Source: Pomphorhynchus laevis (lineage: Eukaryota; Acanthocephala; Palaeacanthocephala; Echinorhynchida; Pomphorhynchidae). From it: 64,000 nucleotides of DNA. Position 1 is the first letter of the stretch; each line of letters opens with the position of its first letter. Location of the stretch: the NCBI GenBank assembly GCA_012934845.2, contig WNNJ02001852.1:1-64000 (forward strand), read 5' to 3'. The notes below the pieces were generated by a model that had not been told where the DNA came from, made no database searches, and saw only the letters and a list, made by a program, of their open reading frames with translations. Shown one piece after another: positions 11,138 through 22,999 of the stretch. The position numbers and the translations under genes were made by a program.

Positions 11138-12391
11138 TTAAATTAGTTGGAAGGGGGATGCCAACCTAGACAGAGCTAGGTGCAAGAGGGTTACCCTCTT
11201 GCCACTAGCACCATCTAGGGTCGGACTCCCCAAGGCAGTATCATCATTTCCCGAGGAGGCCATAGACTTCAACAATTTTCCGATCTTGAGAGGAGGAACG
11301 GGCTGAGCAGACCCGCCACGCTTCTTAGTGCTGGGGGTATGCAACAAATCGGCTGGAACTGGTGCCACCGTGGGCGTGCCTACGAGAGAGGAGATGAGTG
11401 GCAAAAAAAGAGCTTGTAGTTCACTAATAATCATCTTCTTTTGGTTAGCCAGATGTATAATGTCATTATTTGACATCCAATCTGGAGCGGCAGCAGCGTA
11501 CGATTTCGTAATCGGCTTAGAAAATCTCTGACTGTAGGCTTTAAACAGGGTGCATTTTTTCGACCAAGCGGGGTGCACTCCCCCACAGTTTACACAATAG
11601 GGTGTGGTAAGGCATTTGTCGTTGTTAGCCGGGTGCGGGCAGTCACCCTTGCCACAAACACCACAAACAGAGGAATTAGAACAGGTGGAGGACCAGTGCC
11701 CCCAGCCGTGACATTTTTGGCAATGAGGGTAGGTGAGGGTGTCCTCACTAATCAGCAAGAATTTCAAATTGAATCCCAAAAAGGGATTAACTGTTGAAGC
11801 GGCAAGAATGTGCCCGTTGTCTAGATCCGTCTCAGCAAAGGCAACTGGGAGCGGGTCACCGCTTTTACCCAGTACCTGTCTGATTGAAGAAAGTTTGAAC
11901 AGTTTTTTTAATTTATCAATATCATCGTCAGAATTGAACGAAGGAAAATTAGAAATTTTTAAAGTACATCTTAGCGGCAGAATAGTTATAGTACCAATAG
12001 TAGATAGATTAGTGGAAAAGAATTTTCTGTAATCCTCGAGTATGTCACCATTCGCAAAGGAGACCCTGAGTGTATTCTCGAGGGTTTTAAGAGAGTTGAA
12101 TAAAACTCTATTCCTAGTAATCATGGCGAAATCTCGAAGGAACGTGCCAAATAAGGCGTGTTTTTGAATAGGTTTTGTTGCTCCTATTACACATAAATGT
12201 GCTAGTTTAGGAACAGGAGGGAGGTAATCCTCCACATCATGTTTAGTGAAACAAAAATCACTAACCTTGCCATTTCCAGAATCTTTTTCAGAAGGAATAC
12301 TTACTTCGCCTTGAGAGATAGTTGATTTAGCAGAAAAATTCGCTGTTGAATTGCAGCAATGGAAATCCTTTGAATGCTCCGACGTGCACAT
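11138..12391 (-). CDS. Copy A ORF1: RNA-binding Gag-like protein with CCHC knuckles
   Basis: 417 residues, uninterrupted. Residues about 70-190 form an RRM-like region also present in copies B and D (RVLFNSL, then LKISNFP and GKSGDPLPVAF). At residues about 235-300 come zinc knuckles: CQKCHGWGHWSSTC (C-x2-C-x4-H-x4-C), a second Cys-rich unit (CGVC and CPHP), and CVNCGGVHPAWSKKC (C-x2-C-x3-H-x6-C). A Lys-rich, Pro-containing tail follows. ORF1 proteins of this type bind the element RNA and form the retrotransposition particle in the cytoplasm. The MCTSEHSKD start is supported by a similar second start in the stub at 12560-12740. Confidence 0.8.
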   Translation of the reverse strand: MCTSEHSKDFHCCNSTANFSAKSTISQGEVSIPSEKDSGNGKVSDFCFTKHDVEDYLPPVPKLAHLCVIGATKPIQKHALFGTFLRDFAMITRNRVLFNSLKTLENTLRVSFANGDILEDYRKFFSTNLSTIGTITILPLRCTLKISNFPSFNSDDDIDKLKKLFKLSSIRQVLGKSGDPLPVAFAETDLDNGHILAASTVNPFLGFNLKFLLISEDTLTYPHCQKCHGWGHWSSTCSNSSVCGVCGKGDCPHPANNDKCLTTPYCVNCGGVHPAWSKKCTLFKAYSQRFSKPITKSYAAAAPDWMSNNDIIHLANQKKMIISELQALFLPLISSLVGTPTVAPVPADLLHTPSTKKRGGSAQPVPPLKIGKLLKSMASSGNDDTALGSPTLDGASGKRVTLLHLALSRLASPFQLI

Positions 12392-12428
12392 TTTTTACGA
12401 CTTTTTACATGTTTTTGATCCATTTTTG

Positions 12429-12760
12429 TTACCATAAACAATTCGCTACTGCTTGCAAAATTTTTTGCTCAATGCTGTAAACGAGTATTAGAAATTTTTG
12501 CTTTGAATATCTGTTTTCTTTATTTTTTAAACACCTAATTAATAAACTGAAATTATTAGAAGTCGTTTTCGTCATTGGGTTACTTGGAATCTCGTTGTAA
12601 TTATTTGTAATATGCTTGTTAACGCTGTTGCAGGAAAAATTGTTTGAACGCTCCGACATGTTAGCTAGTTGCATTTTTTTACTTTGAAAAAAAATACGAG
12701 AAACTATCAAAACAACGAAAAAATGTGAAGTGTACAAGTAACTTCGGAGCTATCAAACGA
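12429..12760 (-). mobile_element. Extra family F 5' stub upstream of copy A
   Basis: On minus from about 12665, NMSERSNNFSCNSVN parallels the copy A ORF1 start (TSEHSKDFHCCNST), and the DNA around GTCGGAGC-TTCAAA is alike in both. It is a short 5'-end piece in the same orientation as A, at the symmetry centre between A and B. Confidence 0.5.
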
Positions 12761-12912
12761 TAGCAGCAAAAATCATTCAAAAATCAACGATAATCCTACA
12801 AAATAGACAAATTAAAGGTAAATCTAACTATGGATCCATGTAACAAGGTTAGTGATTTTTCTATGGTCTCAGGTGACTGGGAGGTGCTTCCTCCATTCCT
12901 AAATTAAAGAAT

Positions 12913-13836
12913 GTGCTGATAATTAAAGTTAAGAAACCGATTGAAAAACACGATCTCTACAACAAATTTTTAAGATCCTTCACCAAACAGTTTCAGAACA
13001 GGGTTCTATTTAACTCTGTTAGCTTACACCCTGCGAAGGTGAAGATCTCTTTTGTCTCCAATGACCTCGCCGCAAACTACATGGAGTACTTCTCCGCCAA
13101 TTTAGCTGAATATGGTGAAATCTCATCCAAGCCTATCCTGACCTCACTGAAAGTTTCAAATCTTCCCTGTTCAATGGAATAAGAAGATATACGTTCTTTT
13201 ATGGCTAAATTCAAGATCAACAATCTGAGGTCAATCCAGGGTAGGAACGGGAACCCTATCCCGGTTGGCTTTTGCAATGCTCTCGTAAATATTGTTCAGT
13301 AATTGTCTAATTCTGCGTCGAATCCCTTTATGGGTATCAATATAAAATTCACGATCACAGAGAGGGATGATCTGACCTATCCCCACTGCAGCCGGTGTCA
13401 CAAATGGGGACACTGGGCCTCCAGCTGCAGTGGGACCCCTTCGTGTGGGGTCTGTAGCTCCACCAGCTGTCATTCTCTTACAACTACCGATCGCTGCGAG
13501 GCCCCTCTTTCCTGCTCGAATTGCGGGGGGGGGTGCCATCCTGCTTGGAGCAGGAAATGCTCTCTATTCAAAGAATATAGAAAGTTATTCTTGCTGAAAC
13601 CGCTCAATCCGGCTAAGTCCTTCGTGGTCGCTGCAGCTCCACGTATAGATGACGCTGACATTCTACGGATTATCGACTTAAAGACTTCGAATGCTCTTCG
13701 GCAGATGGAGGAGTTAGTACGCTCTATCCTAACTGTTATCCGGACTAATCCTGTGCTTCCTGTTTCCTCGGTTCCGAAGTCTAAAAAGAGAGGGGCTTCA
13801 GCCCATGCCGTCCCCCGCTCAAGATTGGGAAGCTAA
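12913..13836 (+). pseudogene. Copy B ORF1, broken
   Basis: Two open stretches (12913-13182 and 13303-13836) give the RRM-like region (RVLFNSV, LKVSNLP, GRNGNPIPVGF) and the knuckles CSRCHKWGHWASSC, CGVC and CSNCGGGCHPAWSRKC. The third knuckle has one extra residue, produced by a run of G at 13526-13534. In-frame stops occur near 13181 and 13300. Over about 88 residues around the knuckles it is only about half identical to copy A, although the two ORF2 starts are over 90 percent identical. Confidence 0.7.
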
Positions 13837-13979
13837 TCCAACAGAAGACTAATAGGGGAAATGAAGATACTGCCCAGGGGCAAGTACCTTCCTTAGAGGG
13901 GGCTAGTGGTGGGAAGGGCAACCTTCCTGCACCTAGCTTTGTCTAGGTAGGCAATCCCCCATCCAACTAATCCATCACA

Positions 13980-16310
13980 ATGCAGAGTACTCGTGAGCCT
14001 TTTTCACTTAATGTCCTTCAGTGGAACTCGGGAGATGCTTCCGCCCTTAGACTTCTATCTGGTAGAGATGCAGATGTTATAGTCCTTCAGGAGACGCGGT
14101 CTATCCGTCTTCCCCAGGACATTACTCGATTTATCCCAAAGCATATCTGTTCCCACTATACTCTGTACATAACCCCACCTCACTCCTCTTCATCTCAAGG
14201 ACTCTTGACCTTAGTTAAGTGCTCCTTAAGGTCCTCCCTCCTATTAAACTACTCATGTCCAGCCATGTCTTGTTTAGTAGTTTCACTCAGTAAGAACGGT
14301 AAACGCCTCAGTCTTGCCAACGTTTACATTCGTCCAGGGGAGATTCACAAGAACCGTGACCTTCTGGATGGGATTATTGACGGCGGCTATGACATGATAC
14401 TAGGTGACTTCAACGACAGAACTGGTCGTTGGATTAATGCAGCACTTCGCAGAGCTAGGAACGGTTATCTTATTCACAAACCCCCGTCACCTACCTTTCA
14501 TTGCACATCAACAAAATCTATACTCTACATTTTACTGCTTCACTTGAGGTGGTTGTTAAAACCCTTCTGCACGGAGCAGTCGCGACAGCAATTGTCCACC
14601 TCTCATTACCTAATTCGTTGGAGGATTGAGGAAGATATGTTGCTTCGAAGGAGGTTTCACTTTGATATGATCAGAGTGGCCCTCTTTCAAGCGGCTATCC
14701 AACTCTTTTCCCAGAATAGGAAATGAGAGTTTGACCGAATTTAATACCTACCTCTTTTCGCAAGCTACCGCGATTTTATCGACTACCTATAAAGGTCGTA
14801 TATACAATCCTACTCCGACGAAACTCAAGGTCCTAGCGAAATTGTTTAATCTCCCTAATCTCTCTGTTTCCGCCAGACAGGCTCTCTCGAATGAATACTG
14901 GAGCACTAGATATAGGTTCTAGCTGAGTAGGGATAGGACGAGTATTGCTCGCCTTAATCCTTCTCAGTCTTCATTTTGGAAGATTTTCAAGAAAGAGAAG
15001 TTTGTTTGCTGGAAGGATAGAGCATTGGGTTGGATAGGGAATGTTGGCCTTGATAAAGTTTTGGAGGAGTCACTAGATCTACACAACTATGGAGCCACTC
15101 AATCATCTCAACCAGTCCGGCCTTGGTGTAACTTCAGGAGTAGGGATCTATCTGTTACGAATATCCTAAACTCCTGGGGTCCACTCCCGGGCACCTTCAA
15201 ATCCGTCGCTCCACTTTCTTCTCGGTCTGTCAGCTTTTGACAGCTGATCAGAGAAGAGGTGGCCGTCACAATGCTTTTAGCCTCCCCCTCCGATGTAGCA
15301 GGCATCAATATTAGTAAGCGTGTTTTTATTCCTAAGAAAAAATCCTGCTAATGCCCTAAAGATCAGCGACCAATTTCGATTCAAAATGCCCACTTGTCGA
15401 TTTACGAAAAAGTGCTTGCGCGTAAAATCCACGACCATTTAAGTAGGCGTAATTTGATCTCTCCAGGTTTTCATGGGTTCGTCAAAGGTCGCTCGGTCCA
15501 TTCAGCAGTTGGTGAGGTGGAGCAGTTTTGTCGGGATAATAGCCATCGTCTAGTTGTGGCTGTTTTCCTTGACTTTTCTGCTGCATTTGACCGCATCTTC
15601 ATTCCTTTTGTGATCTCTTCTCTCAGGTCCCTCGGGTTGCCTGCGAGAATTGTGAACAGAGTGGAGATCCTGCTGTATACCAAGCGATTTTACTATGAAG
15701 ACGACCCTGATGCGCGTCAGTTCTACCCTATTACGGGTGTACCTCAAGGATCTTTACTTTATCCTATCTTATATCTTGCTGCCTCTATTAAACTATTCAA
15801 AATATTTAAACGCGAACAACGTTTTGTGGTGTACGCTGATGACACCACAGCCTTGTTCACTGGACACAGTTGTAAAGACGTAGTCTCTGACATCAGCCGT
15901 TTCTTTTTAAGATTAAAAGACCAGTTACCTATATCCAATCTTATTTTAAACTCCGCCAGTTCACCGTTACGGTGAACTGGTCGGCGAAAGCTGACCTGGA
16001 TAGACTCAAACGTATCCTGAAGAAAGCTAGGTGGGCCCTGAAACGTGATCAGCATCTGTCATTGAAAGGGAAAACCCAGGTGCGCCTTTGGGGCACTTGG
16101 GCTATCTCGGGATTAGTCTTCTTATCAAGAGGACGTTCCCCAGAGCAAAGGCTAAGGTTTCTTAAGCTCCTCGTCTCTCGTTTACCAAGCATAGTCCGCG
16201 CCGATTGGATTCTTCGGGGGGGGGGGTGAAAGACCCCGGGTGGTTCAGTCGGAAGGCGGCGTGTTGGATCGGTTGGGGGGGGCTCAGATCCCCCTGGACC
16301 TGAGGCCATG
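13980..16310 (+). pseudogene. Copy B ORF2 (endonuclease and RT), broken
   Basis: Open stretches at 13980-14726, 14731-14922, 15025-15240, 15394-15975 and 15972-16229 together cover the same domains as copy A in order: APE endonuclease, linker, RT with FLDFSAAFDRI, GVPQGS and YADDTT, and the C-terminal tail. Hand comparison of about 180 endonuclease residues with A shows about 14 differences. Stops at 14922 and 15350, frameshifts and the 15957 deletion make it non-functional. Confidence 0.75.
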
Positions 16311-16469
16311 AAAGAGAAAGGGAAGATGTAAAAAAACGAAGGAAAATTCTGTCATTTTTTATCTGAGTTGGTTATGACCTACCTTTTTTATTCTTGCATG
16401 CTATATTTTGGTGTATTTAATAAAGTCTTTATTTATTTATTTACTTTGAAAATAAACATAACCAATTGA

Positions 16470-19290
16470 TGCGAATAATTTATATGATTATAAACAATAA
16501 TTGCAATTTATATCAGAAAAGACATGCAAATAATAACGCAAATAAATCGTCAACGAATGAAACCTCTCATGTCTACAATACTGTCACCTGTAGTTCTGCA
16601 TCGTTGATGGACGAATTATTGAAAATTGTGGACTTTAAAATAGCGGAGAGCATGAATTCTATTGAAACTTTAACTTTAAGACTGACCAAGGCGGTATTGA
16701 CGCTTTCTAAAATTACGACAATATCGATAACTCCCTCAACAAAGCACTCGTCATCCACAAGCAGAGCTTTCCCTTTAGAATGTCAAAACAAGGCAAAAAT
16801 AGATTATCATGGAAAATGATGATGCTTCCCCCCAGCATAGGAGCGGTCAGTGATTCCGCTATTAAGTTTGGAAGGCGGAATGACAACCTTCCCTCCTTTG
16901 GACCGAATTAGTAGGTTATCCTGTCCCTATTAGTGACACCATTGTATTGGAAGTAATTCTGAACCGTTTTCATTGAACCTCATTAAGTGGAACTCGGGAG
17001 GTACTTCTGCCCTAAGCATTCTATCTGGTCGAGACGCAGATGTTATAGTCCTTCAGGATACTGGATCTATTTGGTTCTCTCAGGACATCACTCGATATAT
17101 TCGAAAGCATATCACTACTCACTTCACTCCGAATATCATCCCACCTCACTCATCTCCATCTCAAGGTATTCTAACCCTAGTAAAATGATCTTTAAGATTA
17201 TCTCTTACCGAGCTTATCTTGTCAAGCCCTTTCTCGTTTAGCAACAATACTGGAAAGGTAAACGTAACGCATAGCCAATATCTATATTCGGTCATCAGAA
17301 ATTCGCAAAAATCGTGACATCCTGAATCGTATATTAGCTAGGGAATTTAACATGTTACTTAAAATCTTTAGCGACATAACTGGTAGTTGAATTAACGCAA
17401 CACTCCGCAGAGCTAGGAATAATCCTTTGAGGGTTAGAGGAATAAACGTTGCTTAGAAGGAGGTTTCACTTTGATTCAATCAGAGTGGTCTGCTTCCAGT
17501 CAGCTATCCAACGCTTCCCTGTTGTAGGAAATTCGAGTTTGACCCGATTTAATTCTTATATCTCATCGCAAGCTACCGCGATCATTTCGACTATCTATAA
17601 AGGTCGCATTTCCAATCCTACTCCAACAAAACTCAAAATCCTAGCACAAATGCTACACCTTCCCGATCTATCTGTTTCCGTCAGACAAGCCCTCTCGGAA
17701 GAATACTAGAGTTTAAGGTTCTAGCTTAGTAGAGATAGGGCGAGCATTGCTCGTCTTAATCCTTCCCAGTCTTCCTTTGGGAAGATATTCAAGACAAATA
17801 GGTTTGTCTGCTGGTAGGAGAGGGCATCGGGTTAGATTGATAGTTTAAGCCTTGACAAAGTTTTGGAGGAGTCACTATCCCTACATAATTATATAACCAC
17901 TCAATCTCCCCAACCAATCCCGCCTTGAGGTGACTTCAGGAGCAGAGACTTATCAGTTACTGATATCCTTAGCTTGGGGGGGGGCACTTCTGGGCACATC
18001 CAGATCCACGCACCGCCATCCACTCGGGTCTGACAGCTTTTGAAATACCGTTAGAGGAAGGAGGTCGCTATTACGCTTCTACTGCCTCCCCTCCGATGTT
18101 GCCGGCATCAACATTAGCCGGAGAATTTTTTACCCATTGCGGCCCATTTTGATTCAAAACTCCTTCATCTCTATCTACGAAAAAACGCTTGCGCGTAGAA
18201 TCCGCACCCATATAAGTAAGCATAAGTTAATTTCTCCAGATTTTATGGGTTTGTTAAAAGTCGCTCGGTTCATTCAGCAATAGATCAAGTGCATCATTTT
18301 TGTCAAGATAATAGTCATCAGCTTGCTGTAACTGTTTTTCTTGACTTTTCCGCTGCATTTGACTGCATTTCCATTACCTTCGTTATATCTTCTATCAGGT
18401 CCCTCTGATTGCCTACGAGAATTGTTTACAAGGTGGAGATATTGTCTTGAAGACGACCCTTATGCATGTCAGTTCTACTCTATTACAGGTGTGCCTCAAG
18501 GCTCCTCGCTTTCTCATATTTTATATCTTGTTGCCCCCCATTGTACTTTTCAAACCTTTTAAGCGTGATCACCATCTAGTGGTATACGCTGATGATACCA
18601 CATCCCTGTTTCCTGGACGCAGGTCAAAGATGTAGTCTAGGACATCATCCGTTTCTTTTTAAGATTTAATGACCAGCTACCCCCATCCAATTTTCTTCTC
18701 AACTCCGCCAAATCACAGATGGTAATGTCACTCATGCGACAAAGAAAACATTGAATAGACTAGCATTCTTAGCTCTCTCCTCAATTTTGCAGAATCAACC
18801 ACTCCCAATCTTATCATATCGACTAAGATACCTGGGGTTTACCATTACGGTTAAATGGTCGGTCGGATCAGACTTGAATTGGTTCAAACGTGTCCTAAAG
18901 AGAGCTAGATTAACCCTGAAACGGGCCCATCATATGCTATTAAGAGGGAATGCTCAGGTACGCCTTTGGGTACCTGGGCAATCTCGGGATTAGACATCGT
19001 TTCCAGAGGACGTCCCCTGAGCAAAGACTAAAGTTGCTCAAGCACCTAACTCGAGATTACATACTATTGTCCGCCTTGACTGAATTCTCAGGTGTGTGAG
19101 ATACCCTGAGTGGTTCAGCCGGAATGCGGCGCGTTGGTGTATGCTGAATGGTGATGATCCCCCAGTCCGTTTTAATTGAGACTGAGTTCGATTTCGGTTA
19201 TTGATTGTGCCTGACTTTTAGTGTTTTTGCGTCTTGTATGTATTTTTATTTGGTGCATACTTGTTTTGTAGTAATATAATATCTTCTAGA
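16470..19290 (+). mobile_element. Jockey-like LINE, copy C, 5'-truncated and heavily decayed
   Basis: It begins in the last third of ORF1 (16560-16816, LLKIVDFKI aligns with ILRIIDLKT in B). ORF2 starts near 16970 (LNLIKWNSGG) and is followed through the RT (AFDCI, YADDTTSLFPG near 18580) to a C-terminal part near 19130. There are many stops and shifts. It is older than A and B judging by its divergence, and follows B in the same orientation. Confidence 0.75.
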
Positions 19291-21043
19291 CTAACTGAAT
19301 GCACCATTTGCAACAATTATAAAAGGGTATAAATAACCAAGTTTAATTTCGATAATGCGATTATCGTACTTTGTTATCTTCTTACGCTCATGGTAGTTGA
19401 AAACTGAATTTGTGAATTTTGATTGAAAGGATTACTTGCGATTATTAAAAGTGCGGACATTAATGTATGTTCGCTTGTTTAATATTTTAAGATTAATAAT
19501 AATTTTAAAATTATTTTTTTAAAAAAATAAATTATTATTGTCATAATATAATACAACAAAAGGTTCCCACAAATGGGCCAATATAAAAGAAAAATTGTAA
19601 CTTCAAATAACAAAATTAAACATTAAACATTTCAGGAGCAGGCACGCAACGCTGACTCCGATTATTCCAGACTACGATTGATTTCCAATAGTATGGGCGC
19701 GGTAAGCGGGGGTTACTGAGGCACATGGAAATTGTCCTAGTCAGAACGAAGCTGATCCTCCGTCTTGTACTGCCAATTGTCTGATTGTAGTCGGAACTGT
19801 TTTTAATGCCAACAGGGTTGCTATGCGCTTCAGAACAATGGACGCCGAAGGGCCTTCTACTCCTGAGGATGAGAAGGTAACCGGGACGAACGTACTTCGT
19901 TCAACCATGGATATCCTTTCGAAATATAGCGCGTTTTTACGTGCCGCGTGTTATGCGTGTGTGACTGATGGGGACTTGGTTGAGTACGATGGAACAATGC
20001 AGTTAAAAAATTATTATATCCAGGAAGGATCGCTTACATCGGTTATCAAACAGCTCCGTACATAGCACATCTGCTCTGGCATCATGATCCCTTAGCGTTG
20101 TCGACACTTCGAAAACCTCACGTTCGTGGACTTGGGTAAGCATTAACTCGATCGCTGTACACGGCGCGACTTTCGATAGTACTTCTGCGATGATGCCATG
20201 AATCATGTTGCGCCGAATAATGACAAGGCCACTCCTCTTGCAAGAAAGTGCATGAGTTAAGGAGTTTTACATACCACAAATGCATAGTGGTGGGGCATCG
20301 GGCGGTGTTATGCCATGCTGCCACAAAGAGCGTCTTTAAATTCACGAACCAATATGTGATATCTCTCTCTGACTAATGGCCTGGAACTTAGCCATAAAAA
20401 AGCGCCTTTCTCTGCTGCGTAAGCAATGGCATGTATTATCGTAGGGGAAGCAATTTCCAATTTCTGATTAGAAATGGATTGTCATAGGTATATTTTCGAC
20501 CTCCTTATCGTTGTCAATGCTGATTGTAAAGCCTCTTCGTTGTGGACTTCAATATTCATTGCTTGACAAACACTGGATGACCAGTGGTGTTCCATATCTT
20601 GTATTTTTGTGGGGACACGAACACCTATACCCTCCGTGCGACTGATAGGCTGAACGCGAGCCTAAGGCATGTGTCGATATTGTCAAGACCACAAATTTGC
20701 GGTAGTAAGCTATTCGTGAGTGCTATTTCGAGTGGCGTGAAGGCTGCAACGTCGAAAGAGCAGCTACGTTGAGCGTAACCCCATTTATGTTGGACTGCAT
20801 GAACCAGGTATGTATACGCACTTTGCGTATCAATGTTAGCTACCTCGGCAAGTCGATCAACGAGAGTCGTCCATCCCTTTACTTTGTTTTCAATCCATCC
20901 GTCGATGAATGGTTTCGGGCCGATAGGTGAGTCCAGAATGTCGATACCCTCGGATGACACTGAGATAGAACTGTCTGTAAAAATACGCTAGGCGTGTAAG
21001 AAATTGTTGGGGTGTACGATAAGACGGCACTTTGATGGACATG

Positions 21044-21415
21044 TCATTCCTCCGCGGATCCCACGATGTTTGCATCGTCTGAATACCATTTCTGTGCAAC
21101 AGCCTGTTCGTGATTTTGAATGTGATCTATCAATGGAAGTGAAGACCTTGCGTAGGCCACCATGGCGAGAGGTTCGCCCTGTGTAAAGCCCTCAGCTGAT
21201 TGCCAGATCTCACCATCGACCGTTAACATTCCATTACTTGAATAGACGTTTAAGAGCACACGTGAGAGGGCAGGGCATATATATTGCATACTTCGAAGCG
21301 CCACTTTTCTATTTACAGAGTTGAAGGCGTTCGAGGCGTCAAGTGTCAGAATGCACTTTGTGGGATCTAGTTCAACCTCGTTCGGAGTTGGTGCACAACT
21401 TGTTCGATTCCACAT
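21044..21415 (-). pseudogene. X4 reverse transcriptase palm
   Basis: The 123-residue stretch shows RT block A (ILTLDASNAFNSVNR, the first catalytic Asp), a substrate-handling block (EGFTQGEPLAM) and block C (WYSDDANIVG, catalytic Asp pair). Spacing is normal for LINE polymerases. Flanking RT parts lie in other frames. Confidence 0.65.
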
Positions 21416-22349
21416 CGTTGCCCTGTGCGGAATTGCGATTTTCCTGCAACTTATTGAATTTGGTGGCTAATCACTCTGAGGATCGACCTACAGATGATTC
21501 TCCTCGGTACCTCGCATATACCGATCGGTTTGATTCCCGGTTCCTTGTCCAGTGCAATGAGTCTGCTCGCATTCAGCGCCTTGAGACTCAACGCTAGTAT
21601 GCTGTTGACGTCAGACGGATTACCAACCCGGCCATTGCCTCACACAGTGCTCTAGAGTCGCGACCAAAGTGGCACAAAAATGAGAGCCACAACAATGCAT
21701 CCCCACTGGATGAACCGGAACTCCCGTGTGTTTTAAGGGCAGACTTTTTCATGCTGTCACCGTCAATGTCGCTGAACATGATTATGTGAAAACTGGAACA
21801 GTTACGAATAGGTTCGTTTAAGACAATATCTTGATCAATGCTTGTTGGATCCGGTTTTTTTTTTCAAAATGCTCCGCACTGTCATGCCTTCAATTTCTGG
21901 GTTTAGTGAGTGCACTCCCCACATGCCGCTCCCTTCTTCAAAATACGCTCAGCGAGTGTCGTTTTGCCAACTGTCATTAACCTACTGAAGTCATTGATCC
22001 ATCCACGTGGATGCCACATAGGTTGACTGGTTCGTAGGAGTGTCTGTAAAACCTTTTCCTCCTCATACAGGGTGTCGAACTGTCCGAGGTTTCATTTCTT
22101 CAGTCGTTTCTGAAGTTCAATTCTGATGACTGAAACCTTGCGAGACGCAAATTTCTGCAAAACGAGCTTACAGAGAAGGGATGCCTCTATTAGAGGTATG
22201 CCTTCATGGTCGTTCGCGTCACACGCAGTATCGAATAGCCGACTAAGCATGAGAACGAATTCGTTTGATTCGTTGCATTTTGGTATCATGAATAGATTCG
22301 GTCGCCAATGCATTGTTGCCTGAAATTTTATTAAAAGTTTGTCGACGAC

Positions 22350-22673
22350 TTAAGTCGGCTGGTCGCCTATCATGAATTCCAGAGGCCCGATATTCGCTTC
22401 GTTTAAGCCCAAAATTGTGTTAATACTCGTATTTTGAGTTGTCTGAATCGTATTTGGGTTTGCATGAATCTTGTTACGAACGCTTGACCGATTTTGAAAT
22501 ATATCCGCTGTGTGAGGGGACCGGTTGATTGCTCGATCATTGTTGGTGCAGTTTGTTGCTCTGCAGTTTGTACATGCACGTTGCTCTTTAGCGCATTTGC
22601 AGCCTTTACGCTTTGCTGCCTGTCCATTGCAAGTGCAACACAACATCAAGCTCGAGGGTTTCCCCTTCGGCAT
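22350..22673 (-). pseudogene. X4 N-terminal Cys-rich domain
   Basis: 107 residues. The cysteine array CCTCNGQAAKRKGCKCAKEQ is followed by ACTNCRATNC, equivalent to X1, X3, X5 and X6 but with one cysteine replaced by Arg (AKRKGC). The start methionine is shared with X3. Confidence 0.6.
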
Positions 22674-22871
22674 GTTTCACAGTCGGTGGTAAAACGCCTG
22701 GACCGATTAAGTCAGACGGAATGACGAGTAGGGCTCGAGCGACTTTTGTAAGTAGGTTAGTGGAATTTTGGATAGGAGGTTTTCCATATCGTCGTCGAGC
22801 ACAGTGAGGCGACGCAGCATTGTAAGTATAATATTATCACCAAGAAATTTTTAAGCGGTTGTAAGTCTTGG

Positions 22872-22992
22872 TTTATGCTTCGTGCGCTCTCATGCGGCTT
22901 CGTGCGTTCTCAGGCGGCTTTGTGCACTCTCGGGCGGATTTGTGCGCTCTCAGATGGCTTCGTGCGCTCTCAGGCGGTTTCGTGTGCTCCAA
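22872..22992. repeat. 20-bp GC-rich minisatellite upstream of X4
   Basis: About five and a half copies of a 20-bp unit, close to CTTCGTGCGCTCTCAGGCGG, with a few changes per copy. It stands just 5' of X4 on the X4 transcription strand and is GC-rich in AT-rich surroundings. It creates a repetitive open reading on plus that I regard as an artefact. Confidence 0.75.
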
Positions 22993-22999
22993 TTGTGGT

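Larger units (their letters stand above)
8600..12420 (-). mobile_element. Jockey-like LINE, copy A, nearly intact
   Basis: A two-ORF non-LTR retrotransposon: ORF1 12391-11138 and ORF2 11133-8670. ORF2 holds an APE-type endonuclease and a reverse transcriptase. The only clear break is a one-base frameshift near 9350-9380. ORF2 starts four bases after the ORF1 stop (TAA-CACA-ATG), which suggests termination-reinitiation. The three CCHC-type knuckles in ORF1 and the Leu-Gln-Trp-Asn start of the endonuclease place it near the Jockey/I group. An R1-like placement is also possible. It stands head to head with copy B. Confidence 0.85.
12825..16445 (+). mobile_element. Jockey-like LINE, copy B, decayed
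   Basis: It carries the same two-ORF layout as copy A in the opposite orientation. ORF1 spans about 12831-13836 and ORF2 13980-16310. The endonuclease starts PFSLNVLQWNSG, and VYADDTTALF sits near 15835. There are several stops and shifts. A deletion near 15957 joins the sequence after LILNSA to the downstream FTVTVNWSA part, removing about 150 bases. A long G run at 16217-16228 interrupts the C-terminus. The 3' end reads AATAAAGTCTTTATTTATT near 16420, which recurs at 58510 in copy E2. Confidence 0.82.
19540..22860 (-). mobile_element. RLE-type LINE, copy X4, near full length but decayed
   Basis: Read on minus: Cys-rich start MPKGKPSSLMLCCTCNGQA (22673), a helical region (22313-22092), RT with LTLDASNAFNSVNRK, GFTQGEPLA and catalytic WYSDDANIVG (21415-21044), thumb (20960-20625) and nuclease (20206-20003: DARADVLC then FLDIIIF). 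The C-terminal tail (NALYFERI, MVERSTF in a shifted frame) reaches about 19740. The 3' UTR carries the family hairpin on minus at 19562-19579, then TTTTGTTGTATTATATTA and a (TAA)-like tail. At least four frame breaks. This is the copy showing the whole domain order of family X. Confidence 0.78.

Noticed and set aside
12429-12780. Terminal inverted repeats of a DNA transposon formed by A and B
   Set aside because: The arms are two complete LINE copies with poor ORF1 identity and separate 5' ends, not the ends of one element.
19823-20065. Plus-strand gene of 80 codons
   Set aside because: The minus strand here encodes the conserved C-terminal tail of X4 (MVERSTF and neighbours), so the plus reading is a shadow.
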